From Phycisphaerae bacterium (GTDB taxonomy: Bacteria; Planctomycetota; Phycisphaerae; UBA1845; Fen-1342): 15,250 nucleotides of DNA. The stretch spans positions 1-15,250 of the forward strand of contig JAFGRR010000087.1 of assembly GCA_016935035.1 (NCBI GenBank), given 5' to 3'. Position numbers and translations under genes: made by a program. The notes below the pieces were generated by a model. That model ran no database searches and had not been told where the DNA came from. It saw only the letters and a program-made list of their open reading frames with translations. Below are positions 7,002 through 14,734 of the stretch, piece after piece. How positions within the stretch are numbered: position 1 is the stretch's first letter; each line of letters opens with the position of its first letter.

Positions 7002-8069
7002 TCAGCGTGCTCGGCGCACTACCGGCGTGCTCAGTAGCAACAGTAGTGCGATGGCCGTCGGCTCCGGCGTCCACGTCGGGTCCGTGGCCAGTAGCATCCC
7101 CGGCGGGGGGCTGAAGAGAGCGAAGTCGGTGCCATCGGCGTCAATTGTGCCGATTTGCATGTGGCTGCCAGGGCCGGTGTTATATGCGAAGGTCACACCT
7201 TGGTCGCCGCCCATCCAGTCGGGGAAGAACGCGCCATTAGGGATGCTGAGGTTCGTCAGGTTCGTGGCGGGACCGCCGGGGACGTTGTTCATGATGTAGA
7301 GGTCGTAGAGCTGGTCGTAGCTGGCACGTCGGCTGAACACTACCTGGCCGCTGGCATTGACCGCTATGCCGCCGCCGATGTGTGATGGTGTGGCGTCAAG
7401 CGTCATCTGGTCCCAGACGCTGGCCGAGACCGTGTAGCGGAAGACGTTCTGGTGCCAGGGATAGTCCATGGCATGTACCATGATCTCGTCGCCGGTTGGA
7501 CCCCAACTCATGCCCTGAAGTGAGTTGTACACGCCATCACCAACGCCGTTGGTCGTCAGGATGATCTTGTTAGTGCCGTCGGCGTTGATCACGCCCATCC
7601 CGCCGGCGTCATTGGTGGCACGGTAGACCAGTCGCGTGCCATCCGGCGACCAATCGAGAATGGACGAGCCCTCCCCGAGATCCGATGCGGAGAACTCGCT
7701 GTTTGGGACGATCTGTTGATTGGTGCCGTCAGCATTCGCGGTGTATATCGCCCATGTTCCGCCGCGGTCGGACAGAAAGGCAATGTGCTGTCCGTCGGGC
7801 GAGAAAGCGGGGGCGATCTCGGCGGCGGGATTCTGGATGAGCGGGGCCATGTTGGCACCATCGTCGTCCACGACCCAGATGTCCGCGTTACCGCCCTGCG
7901 AGATGTACTGGTCGCCTGTTACAAAGGCGATCTTGCCAGCTAGCAGAGTTGGCACCGCGGCCCAGAGGCAGAGCGCCAGGGGCAGCATGGCCAACGCTGT
8001 ACGGATCCGGTTCGGTCTTGGAATCCAGGGGCTGGTCTTGCTTTTTGTGCGCGGAGTTGGCGTCTGCAT
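7002..8069 (-). CDS. PEP-CTERM protein with a TolB/PD40-like beta-propeller
   Basis: The protein has 355 residues from ATG 8069, chosen because GAGGAG lies 6 bases before it; an upstream start at 8111 adds a non-signal-like stretch. A long basic n-region leads to a hydrophobic export helix (about 23-44). Six blades of WD40-like/PD40 type follow, such as IAPAFSPDGQHIAFLSDR, ILDWSPDGTRLVY and repeated NADGTN or DADGTD turns. The C-terminus has the PEP-CTERM signal: TPEPT, a hydrophobic run of Ala/Leu and RRAR. An exosortase, not in this window, would recognise it and place the protein at the surface or in the matrix. Its ligand is unknown. It is the intact counterpart of the broken PEP-CTERM gene at 2051-2420, though the two need not be related. 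Confidence 0.88.
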   Translation of the reverse strand: MQTPTPRTKSKTSPWIPRPNRIRTALAMLPLALCLWAAVPTLLAGKIAFVTGDQYISQGGNADIWVVDDDGANMAPLIQNPAAEIAPAFSPDGQHIAFLSDRGGTWAIYTANADGTNQQIVPNSEFSASDLGEGSSILDWSPDGTRLVYRATNDAGGMGVINADGTNKIILTTNGVGDGVYNSLQGMSWGPTGDEIMVHAMDYPWHQNVFRYTVSASVWDQMTLDATPSHIGGGIAVNASGQVVFSRRASYDQLYDLYIMNNVPGGPATNLTNLSIPNGAFFPDWMGGDQGVTFAYNTGPGSHMQIGTIDADGTDFALFSPPPGMLLATDPTWTPEPTAIALLLLLSTPVVRRAR

Positions 8070-8178
8070 GGCTTTCTCCTCTTCCAAGAGACGGCATCGC
8101 AATGCGGTCATTCAGAGACGGGTGCGGAGAAAGACTGAGACTGAGTTCTGCCCCGCCTGAAAACGGCCCACAGGCCGC

Positions 8179-8206
8179 ACTGTACAGCGCGTGGTTCAGC
8201 ACTCAA
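8179..8206 (-). promoter_or_regulatory. Possible promoter of the PEP-CTERM propeller gene
   Basis: On the minus strand TTGAGT (8201-8206) and TACAGT (8179-8184) are 16 bases apart, about 110 bases before the start codon. The -10 overlaps the 8-base palindrome CTGTACAG (8180-8187). A small hairpin CGGCC-TGTG-GGCCG followed by TTTT (8160-8177) overlaps the expected transcription start. The match is moderate. Confidence 0.35.
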
Positions 8207-8279
8207 CAGCTGACACGCTTATGGTGGTACGGGTTTTTTCCGCCTAGCGTCACTGAATCGCTTACGGGACGCGGATGGC

Positions 8280-8315
8280 AAAGAAAGACAGCCCAGACCA
8301 CGGGGCCTGGGCTGC
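8280..8315 (-). terminator. Intrinsic terminator of the secreted unknown-protein gene
   Basis: Read on the minus strand, an 8-bp stem CAGCCCAG/CTGGGCTG (8308-8315 with 8290-8297, 10-base loop) is followed directly by TCTTTCTTTG. It lies about 30 bases after the stop codon at 8347-8349. Stem and T-rich tail fit a Rho-independent terminator. Confidence 0.75.
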
Positions 8316-8346
8316 CTGCTTGGATCGGATTGTGACCTACGGTCCG

Positions 8347-9525
8347 CTACTCCGGCTTTGGCATGTCCTTCGGCAGCACGAACTTGGACGGGTCAGGCAT
8401 CTTGTACTCGGGGAGGTCTTCGTCGACGTTGGCGATGTAAACCCACCAGTTGTTGTAGCCGTACTTGGTGGCGCCGGGGTACTTGGGCAGGTGCTCGAGG
8501 ATCCACTTCTGGTAGCCGAACTGGTTGTTGCCCCATTCCTGGGCGGAGATCAGGCGCGGCTCGCCGCTGATGTCGGGGTAGCGCATCCAGTTGTCGGCCC
8601 AGGAGAGTGTGCGGCGGGAGTTATTGTAGTCGTAGCCGCTCTGGCCGTTGGGGGGCACGTGGCAGTTGCCTACCTGCGATGGTGTGCCTACGTGGTCCAT
8701 TTCGAGCCAGGAGAAGACGTTCCAGGGGTCGCGGAGTTTGTGCGTGTCCCAGACGCCGTCGGAGCAGGCCAGCAGGGCCATGCTCTCGATGCGGTGCGTG
8801 TAGCTGTGGATCATGTTGTCGGGGCCGACCTCGTAGTTGAAGCCCATGACCCAGGTGGTCTGGTCGAGTTCCTCGGGGATGTCGTAGGGGCGATAGAGCC
8901 ACATGTTGTCAGTCGGGCCGAAACGGGCGTAGCGGTTGGGGATGTAGCCGGCGAATTCGTCAAAGTGCATGCCGCCGGCGCCCCAGACCCAGAGCTCGGT
9001 GATGTGCTCTTTCTTGAAGCGTTCGAGGAGGTTGTTCTCCTCGAAGAAGCCGCGATACGAAGAGGTCGAAGGCTGCCACTTCTGTGTCTTGCGGACTTCC
9101 AGGAACGACTCGTCGGTGTAGCGGAAGCCGTCCATCTTGATGGGGTAGCCGTCGACCTCGATGACGTCGACGATCTCGTAGTTGATGTAGCCCCAGCTCG
9201 CCTGCTGGATGACGTTGGCGAGAATGTGGGAGTATTCGACCGGGTCGCAGCCGTTGCAATGCTCGATGAACGTCTTGCCGCCCTCGGACTCAAGCACGGG
9301 GTTGTAGATGAGGACTATGACCTTGGCGTGCTTGCGGCCGGTGGCGACCTTCTCGTCGTAGTGGAAGGGTGGGCGTTGCCATTCCATCTCGGGGCGCCCT
9401 TGGAGGACGTATGAGCCGGTGTGGGTTTTCTCCCCCGCCGGCTTGACGAGCGGCAGGTCGCGCCAGGTCTGGGCCATGGCGGATGTCACGATGCTCAGGC
9501 CGATCAATGCGGTGATGACTTTCAC
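8347..9525 (-). CDS. Secreted protein of unknown function
   Basis: The protein has 392 residues from GTG 9525, which has AAAGGAG 5 bases upstream; a longer frame to 9561 would hide the signal peptide. Residues 1-18 form a clean signal peptide ending AMA before QT. I recognise no named domain. Visible features are a beta-strand KVIVLIYNPVLES (68-80), HCNGC (89-93), an aromatic-rich ELWVWGAGGMHFDEFAGY segment, a GFNYEVGPDN...SYTHRIES segment and a late GNCHVPPNGQSGYDYNN segment. The many Trp, Tyr, Asp, Glu and His residues in short conserved-looking blocks suggest an extracellular enzyme, possibly metal-dependent. From memory, secreted bacterial hypothetical proteins share such blocks, but I cannot confirm it. 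It is a single-gene unit with its own promoter and terminator. Confidence 0.85.
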   Translation of the reverse strand: MKVITALIGLSIVTSAMAQTWRDLPLVKPAGEKTHTGSYVLQGRPEMEWQRPPFHYDEKVATGRKHAKVIVLIYNPVLESEGGKTFIEHCNGCDPVEYSHILANVIQQASWGYINYEIVDVIEVDGYPIKMDGFRYTDESFLEVRKTQKWQPSTSSYRGFFEENNLLERFKKEHITELWVWGAGGMHFDEFAGYIPNRYARFGPTDNMWLYRPYDIPEELDQTTWVMGFNYEVGPDNMIHSYTHRIESMALLACSDGVWDTHKLRDPWNVFSWLEMDHVGTPSQVGNCHVPPNGQSGYDYNNSRRTLSWADNWMRYPDISGEPRLISAQEWGNNQFGYQKWILEHLPKYPGATKYGYNNWWVYIANVDEDLPEYKMPDPSKFVLPKDMPKPE

Positions 9526-9556
9526 GGGAACTCCTTTCGGGCAGGCTCGGGTGGGG

Positions 9557-9574
9557 GGCACGCCTTGGCGTGCC
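9557..9574 (-). repeat. Perfect 8-bp hairpin at the 5' end of the predicted transcript
   Basis: GGCACGCC-TT-GGCGTGCC forms an 8-bp stem with a 2-base centre. With the -10 box at 9584-9589, transcription should begin near 9577, so the hairpin would be at the extreme 5' end of the mRNA, some 20 bases before the ribosome binding site. It could stabilise the message or be an operator. Confidence 0.5.
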
Positions 9575-9583
9575 GAGGGCTGG

Positions 9584-9613
9584 ATTATAGCGAGGCGAGC
9601 TAACGTGCGTCAA
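9584..9613 (-). promoter_or_regulatory. Strong sigma-70-type promoter of the secreted unknown-protein gene
   Basis: On the minus strand TTGACG (9608-9613) and a perfect TATAAT (9584-9589) are 18 bases apart. They lie about 60 bases before the GTG start, which gives a short leader carrying a hairpin and a good ribosome binding site. This is the best promoter match in the window. Confidence 0.75.
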
Positions 9614-9691
9614 TGAACCGGTATATTGCCGATGACAGAGGGCGTAATTCGGCCGCGTTGGCATTGGCGCGGTGAGGTCGCCGGTGTTCTA

Positions 9692-9713
9692 CGGCCGCCG
9701 CTAGGGGCGGCCG
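9692..9713. repeat. Inverted repeat, 8-bp arms
   Basis: CGGCCGCC (9692-9699) and GGCGGCCG (9706-9713) flank a 6-base loop. It lies upstream of the secreted-protein promoter and downstream of the M16 peptidase terminator hairpin. It may be part of a REP-like cluster or a second terminator element. Confidence 0.5.
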
Positions 9714-9733
9714 GCACGCGGGGCACGCATCCT

Positions 9734-9765
9734 GGCTGGCGCGGGAGACTGCTCCCGCGCCAGCC
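9734..9765 (-). terminator. Very stable 14-bp hairpin after the M16 peptidase gene
   Basis: A perfect 14-bp stem (9734-9747 with 9752-9765) closes a 4-base loop, starting about 26 bases after the peptidase stop. There is no T tract on either strand, so it is either a non-classical terminator, a 3'-end stabiliser against exonucleases, or a repeat element. Confidence 0.5.
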
Positions 9766-9790
9766 GGCGGCATCTGGTTGGTGTGCGCCG

Positions 9791-12616
9791 CTATTCCTCG
9801 GCCGGCTTGGTTGGGACGGCGGTCACGGTGAAGCGGCGGGCTGGCTGGTTGTACTTGCGCACCGCGTCACGGACTTGGTCGCCGGTGATGGCCTCGAAGG
9901 CTTCCTTCTCGACCTTCTCGTCGGCCAGGCTGCGGCCGTGCAGGTCGTAGTGCTCAAGAATGTCCGCCCAGTACCCCGGCTCGCGCATCTGCGTGTCGAG
10001 GTTGTTGGCCACCTGCTTCTTGGCGTTGGACAGCTCCTCTTCGGTAGGACCCTGCTCGGCGAACTCGTCGAACATCGCATGCACCTGCTCGGCGACCAGT
10101 TCGGCCTTGCCCGGCTCACAAGGAGCGCCGGCCATGAACTGGGCCGAGTCATCGTAGATCCACGATGGGCGATACATCGCACCGATTGAGTAGACCAGGC
10201 CCTGGTCCTCGCGAATACTCTTGATCAGACGTGTGGACAGAATCTGCGACGCCAACTCCAGTGCCCGACGGTCCTGAACGGCGCGTCCCTCGGCGGCCAC
10301 GAAGCCGGCCATGGCAATGCTCTGTGGCGTGATGGTCTCGACCTCGACATGGCGGGACAGCGGTCCCTCCGCACGGATCGTCTTGCGAAGTCCGTCGAAG
10401 CTGGGCGAGCGATCGCGCTTGGGCAATGAGCCAAGGTAGCGTTCGATCAGCGGCATGGCGTCTTCGAGAGTGATGTCTCCGACAATTGCGACCTCGATCG
10501 GGGCGGTGCGGCAGAGGCGGTTGTACCAGGCTTGGCCTTCCTCGATCGTCTGGTGGTTGATGATGTCCTCGGTTGTGAACATGCGGCGCGGGTCGCCGTT
10601 GGAAAGCAGGTCCGCCATCGCCTGCATGGCTTGGAATTGCGGCATGGTCTTCATGCGTTCGAGCCTCTGAAGGGACTCGAGCTTCCAGTTGTCGAAAGCG
10701 GATTGCTCGATGACTCCGTCGGTCAGCAGAGCATGTGCGAGTTGGAGACCGGCTTCGAGGTCCTCGGGCGAGCCTTGGATGGAGAGGTCGAAGGAATCGC
10801 CACCGGCGCGCATGCCGCGGCCGCCGCCACCTACTCGGATGTTCTTGCCAGTCATGAGGTCGCGGATATCGGTTGAGGCGAGGCGGTTGGTGGCGGGCTG
10901 TCTGAATGCGAGCATGGCCACGGAAGTGACGCCGGCGTTGTCCTTGGTCTCCTCGATCGTTCCACCGGCCAGGGCCATGTTGATGCTGACGGCGTCTTTC
11001 TTGTAGTCCATGAAGCGGTGGTGGACGCGCACGCCGTTGGACAGCCAGGCACTGGTGATGCCGAGGTCGGCGTCGATCGTGCTCTCGACGACCTTGCCGG
11101 GCGTCGGCAGGACGGCGAGCAGATCACCGGCGTCGGCCTTCGCTTTCGGGGCGGTGACTTCTTGTTCCCATGCCTGACGGGCGGCGGCGAGCAGTTCGTC
11201 GCGCGTCGGTACCTCGATGTCCTCTTTCTCGGGCATTTGCAGGACGCATGCGAACGTACCGGGGGTGAAGTGCTCGGTGAAGACCTTGTTGACCTCGGCC
11301 AGTTCGATCGTGGGTAGGATTTTGTTGCAGAGATCGAGTTCCTGTTGGGCCGACAAAACCGGGACGCCGTCATTTACGGCGGAGAGGATCGCCATGAGGA
11401 TACTGCGTGCCGGGCGTGTTGATTCGGTGCGGACACTGCGTTCGGCGCCGGCGATGATCTCCTTGCGGACAAGTTCCATTTCGTGCTGCGTGAAGCCGAA
11501 CTCGCGGGCGCGTTTGATTTCGGCGACAACCTCATCAACGATCTTGTGCCAGTCCATGGGTTCACCCTCGGCGACTGCTTCGACGAGCGTGGCATCGCCG
11601 AAGAAGTCATGGACGCCGGCGCTGGCCTCGCGATAGGTGGCTTCGCCCTTGTCTACGCGCTCGCGGTAGCGGCGGCCGATGATCCAGCCGCCGATGCCCT
11701 CGACGAGCTCATCGCGCCATTGCTCGACGGTGGTGACGGGGGGGCGCGCGGGGCGCAGGTTGGATATCATGAGTTCGCAGCTCGTCATCTCGGGGTCGGT
11801 GACGATGATGCCACGCGGCTTGTTGAAGGGCTTGAATTCGGGGCCCGGGGCGGGCTGTGGTGGCAGCGGCGACTTGTAATCGCCGAACCACTTCTTGACG
11901 AGCGGGATGACATCATCCGGGGCGCGGTCGCCGACGAGCAGCACGGTGACGTTCTCTGGTCGATACCAGGTCTGGTAAAACTCGACAAACTCGGAGCGCG
12001 GGGCGCCGGTAATGACCTCTTCCTTGCCGATGGGCATGCGATGTGCAAAGCGTGAACCCTCGAAGAGCTCTGGCCACAGCTTGTCGCGCATGCGCTGCTG
12101 GGGGCTCATGCCGGAGCGGAGCTCGGCCATGATGACGCCGCGCTCCTTGTCGATTTCCTCCTCCAGCAGCAGAGCTCTGAAGGCGTAGTCGCTGAGGACC
12201 ATGAGGCTTTCGTCGATGGTCTCGGTCTTGGTATCGGGGATGAAGAGCATATAGACAGTCTGGTCGAAGCCGGTGAAGGCGTTGAGGTCGGCCCCGAACT
12301 CCATGCCGATGCGCTCGAAGAAGGGCACCAGCTCGCCGGGCGGGAAGTGCTCCGTGCCGTTGAACATCATGTGTTCCATGAAATGCGCCAGGCCCTGTTG
12401 CTCGTCGACCTCGTTAAGCGAGCCGGCGTCGACGTGGATCATGAGGGACATCTTGCCGGGGGGGTTGTCGTGCTGGCGATACATCCACTTGACGCCATTG
12501 TCGAGCGTTCCGGTCAGTATGCGTGAGTCGGATGGAAGTGGCTCGGCGGCCAGGGGGGCTGTTAGCGTGGTCAGGGTCAGTAGTAGTGCCGCGAGGGCCA
12601 GAGCGCGTTTTGTCAT
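9791..12616 (-). CDS. Secreted M16-family (pitrilysin-like) zinc metallopeptidase
   Basis: The protein has 941 residues with a signal peptide (about 1-24, ending APLAAE). The inverted zinc motif HxxEH is intact as H78-F-M-E81-H82, and the third ligand is probably Glu158 in DKERGVIMAE, at the family spacing of about 76 residues. The length fits a clamshell of four homologous domains as in PqqL-type one-chain enzymes. The second half keeps the family's R..GLVYSIG segment (about 797-808). Such enzymes degrade short or unfolded peptides in the periplasm or outside. It follows the transporter permease by 112 bases and may share its transcript, although a separate promoter in the gap cannot be excluded. 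Start ATG 12616 has only a modest GAGG upstream. Confidence 0.93.
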   Translation of the reverse strand: MTKRALALAALLLTLTTLTAPLAAEPLPSDSRILTGTLDNGVKWMYRQHDNPPGKMSLMIHVDAGSLNEVDEQQGLAHFMEHMMFNGTEHFPPGELVPFFERIGMEFGADLNAFTGFDQTVYMLFIPDTKTETIDESLMVLSDYAFRALLLEEEIDKERGVIMAELRSGMSPQQRMRDKLWPELFEGSRFAHRMPIGKEEVITGAPRSEFVEFYQTWYRPENVTVLLVGDRAPDDVIPLVKKWFGDYKSPLPPQPAPGPEFKPFNKPRGIIVTDPEMTSCELMISNLRPARPPVTTVEQWRDELVEGIGGWIIGRRYRERVDKGEATYREASAGVHDFFGDATLVEAVAEGEPMDWHKIVDEVVAEIKRAREFGFTQHEMELVRKEIIAGAERSVRTESTRPARSILMAILSAVNDGVPVLSAQQELDLCNKILPTIELAEVNKVFTEHFTPGTFACVLQMPEKEDIEVPTRDELLAAARQAWEQEVTAPKAKADAGDLLAVLPTPGKVVESTIDADLGITSAWLSNGVRVHHRFMDYKKDAVSINMALAGGTIEETKDNAGVTSVAMLAFRQPATNRLASTDIRDLMTGKNIRVGGGGRGMRAGGDSFDLSIQGSPEDLEAGLQLAHALLTDGVIEQSAFDNWKLESLQRLERMKTMPQFQAMQAMADLLSNGDPRRMFTTEDIINHQTIEEGQAWYNRLCRTAPIEVAIVGDITLEDAMPLIERYLGSLPKRDRSPSFDGLRKTIRAEGPLSRHVEVETITPQSIAMAGFVAAEGRAVQDRRALELASQILSTRLIKSIREDQGLVYSIGAMYRPSWIYDDSAQFMAGAPCEPGKAELVAEQVHAMFDEFAEQGPTEEELSNAKKQVANNLDTQMREPGYWADILEHYDLHGRSLADEKVEKEAFEAITGDQVRDAVRKYNQPARRFTVTAVPTKPAEE

Positions 12617-12728
12617 GGTGTGTTCCGCCTCACATGGTGGTGTCAGGTTTTGCCATTATCTACGGCTTGTTTTCGCCAGGGCGACAATCCACGATTCATC
12701 GGGACCGGCCGTCCCCCGAGTATACGCG

Positions 12729-14000
12729 CTATTCGTGGCGGAGTGCCTCGATTGGGTCGAGGTACGCCGCGTGTCGTGCGGGGTATATCCCGAACACGAC
12801 GCCGACGGTCATGCTGATCCCGACAGCGAGCACAAGGCTCTGCGCGGTGACGACCGTCGGCATGCCGGCCAGGCGCGTAATCAGCCATGGTATCGAAATC
12901 CCGATCGCCACGCCGATCATGCCGCCCGCGGTCGAGAGCACGACGGTCTCGATCAGGAACTGTCCGATGATCTGTCGACGTTTGGCGCCGATGGCCCGGC
13001 GGATGCCGATCTCGCGCGTGCGTTCGGTGACTGAGGCGAGCATGATGTTCATGATGCCGATGCCGCCGACGAGCAGGCTGATGCCGGCGATGGAGCCGAG
13101 CACGATGTTGAACCGCTGTTTGGTTGCTTCGGCCTCGCGCAGCAGGGCCAGCGGGACGCTGATCTGATAGTCCATCTTAGGATGGTAGTTAGCCAGCATG
13201 CGTGTGAGGCCGGCGGCGACAGTCTCGACGTGGTCGATCGAGTCGACCTGCACGATGATCTGATGCAGCTCGACGGATTCACGCGTGAACGAGCCGGAGC
13301 TGATCTCGGTGCGGTAGTCGCCATGCCGCTCGCGGGCTACCTCGATGGGGATATAGGCGTCGATCTTCTGGTCGGGGGTCTGGAGCGCGCCGCCCTGACC
13401 GGCTTCGCTCTGTACGATTCCGATGACCTCGTAATACTCACCGCCGATGCGCAGCTTCTGTCCGATGGTCTGCTGAGTGGCCAGGATGCGTCGGGCACCG
13501 AACTCGGTCAGCACGACGACACCGGCGTGGGTCTGGTCGTGCATGGCGTTCAGCGTGCGGCCGGCGACCAGACGGCGCTGCACCAGGTCGAACCAGTCGG
13601 CCGTTGTGCCCATTACGCGCAAGTCAAGCGTGCGCTCGCCAAGGCGGCCCTCCTGTCGGATGATCTTGACCGGGACCGTTCGTTCGATTGCTCCAAAGGT
13701 CTGGCGCGCCCGTAGCTCGTCCTCGTACGTGAGGCCGTACATCATCACGCTGAATGGCGAGCGGTTGTTGGCGGATTCGTCCTCTACCGGCTTGATCGAG
13801 GAAATGATGATGTTGGTGCTGCCGAGCTTGCGGATCTGTTCGAGGGCTTCCTTGCTAGCGCCCTCGCCGACAGCCAGCATGGCGACGACGCTGCCAACGC
13901 CGAATACCACGCCCAGCATGGTCAGGAGTGAGCGCAGCTTGTGGAGCATCAGCGTTTTGATGCCGAGGCGCACGTTGCGCAGCCACCTGGTCTGCATCAT
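12729..14000 (-). CDS. MacB/FtsX-type ABC transporter permease
   Basis: The protein has 423 residues in the MacB/LolC topology: one N-terminal membrane helix (about 22-45), a large periplasmic MacB-type core domain (about 46-298), then the FtsX domain with three helices (about 299-322, 347-372 and 385-408). The linking loop has the typical TERTREIGIRRAIGAKRRQI, which contacts the ATPase, and the end is DPIEALRHE. Such transporters do not move substrate across the inner membrane; they convert ATP use into periplasmic motion that drives export or lipoprotein release. The ATG at 14000 overlaps the ATPase stop by 4 bases (ATGA), which implies translational coupling. Unlike E. coli MacB, permease and ATPase are separate chains. 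Confidence 0.95.
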   Translation of the reverse strand: MMQTRWLRNVRLGIKTLMLHKLRSLLTMLGVVFGVGSVVAMLAVGEGASKEALEQIRKLGSTNIIISSIKPVEDESANNRSPFSVMMYGLTYEDELRARQTFGAIERTVPVKIIRQEGRLGERTLDLRVMGTTADWFDLVQRRLVAGRTLNAMHDQTHAGVVVLTEFGARRILATQQTIGQKLRIGGEYYEVIGIVQSEAGQGGALQTPDQKIDAYIPIEVARERHGDYRTEISSGSFTRESVELHQIIVQVDSIDHVETVAAGLTRMLANYHPKMDYQISVPLALLREAEATKQRFNIVLGSIAGISLLVGGIGIMNIMLASVTERTREIGIRRAIGAKRRQIIGQFLIETVVLSTAGGMIGVAIGISIPWLITRLAGMPTVVTAQSLVLAVGISMTVGVVFGIYPARHAAYLDPIEALRHE

Positions 14001-14734
14001 GGCGTCACTCCGTCGATACGGTCGATCAAGCCGTCGCGCATGTGCAGTCGATGCGGTGCGTATTCCGCCAACTCGGGTTCGTGTGTCACCATGATGACGG
14101 TCTTGCCTTGGGCGTTCAGGTCGGCGAGCAGCGCCATGATCTGTTCGCTGGTCCTGGTGTCGAGGTTGCCAGTGGGCTCATCCGCCAGCAGGATCGAGGG
14201 GTTGGCGGCCAAAGCGCGAGCGACGGCGACACGCTGCTGTTCGCCGCCAGAGAGTTCGGCGGGTCGATGTCGCAGCCGATCGGCGAGACCGACACGTGCG
14301 GCCATGTCGGCGGCGCGGGCAGCGCTCTGGTCGGCGTCCCAATCGAGGTAGTACAGCGGCAACTCGATGTTCTCGCCGACCGTCAGTTGCGGGATCAGGT
14401 TGAAGCTCTGGAAGATGAACCCCAGGTGGCGCAGGCGGAACTCGCTCAAGGCATCGTCATTCAGGTTTGCGACATCCTGTCCCTCGAGCAGATAGCGGCC
14501 CGCGGTCGGCCGATCGAGACAGCCGAGCAAGTTGAGCAGCGTGCTCTTGCCAGAGCCGCTGGGGCCCATGAGTGCCCAAAACGTGCCGGCCTCGAAGGAG
14601 ACGCTGACGCCGGCCAGCGCGCGGACGCTGGCGGCTCCCATGGCATAGACCTTGGTTACGTTGTCGAGTTGTGCGACCGTGGTCCGGCGTCCGCTGGTTG
14701 GCGGGCTGGATGTCGTGGTTCCGGCGTCTGTCAC
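13997..14734 (-). CDS. MacB/LolD-type ABC transporter ATP-binding protein
   Basis: The protein has 245 residues and all ABC motifs are intact: Walker A GPSGSGKST (57-65, Lys63), Q-loop FQSFNL (Gln109), signature LSGGEQQRVAVARAL (161-175), Walker B ILLADEP with Glu186, D-loop NLD (190-192) and the switch His218 in THEPE. It is the cytosolic motor for the permease encoded next. The first 20 residues are a Thr/Ser/Pro-rich extension before the usual start. The start codon is GTG 14734, which overlaps the adaptor stop (GTGA), so adaptor, ATPase and permease are all coupled. MacB-like efflux and LolD-like lipoprotein sorting cannot be told apart from this chain alone; the adaptor favours MacAB-type export. 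Confidence 0.96.
   Translation of the reverse strand: MTDAGTTTSSPPTSGRRTTVAQLDNVTKVYAMGAASVRALAGVSVSFEAGTFWALMGPSGSGKSTLLNLLGCLDRPTAGRYLLEGQDVANLNDDALSEFRLRHLGFIFQSFNLIPQLTVGENIELPLYYLDWDADQSAARAADMAARVGLADRLRHRPAELSGGEQQRVAVARALAANPSILLADEPTGNLDTRTSEQIMALLADLNAQGKTVIMVTHEPELAEYAPHRLHMRDGLIDRIDGVTP

Noticed and set aside
8275..9414. A 379-codon open frame on the plus strand, antisense to the secreted unknown protein
   Set aside because: Its translation is dominated by Val, Ala, Asp, Gly and Leu with no motif or signal, as expected opposite a GC-rich gene. The minus-strand frame has a signal peptide, ribosome binding site, promoter and terminator.
12700..12716. GGGAC-N5-GTCCC hairpin after the permease gene as a terminator
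   Set aside because: Only a 5-bp stem and no T tract, so read-through to the M16 gene remains likely.
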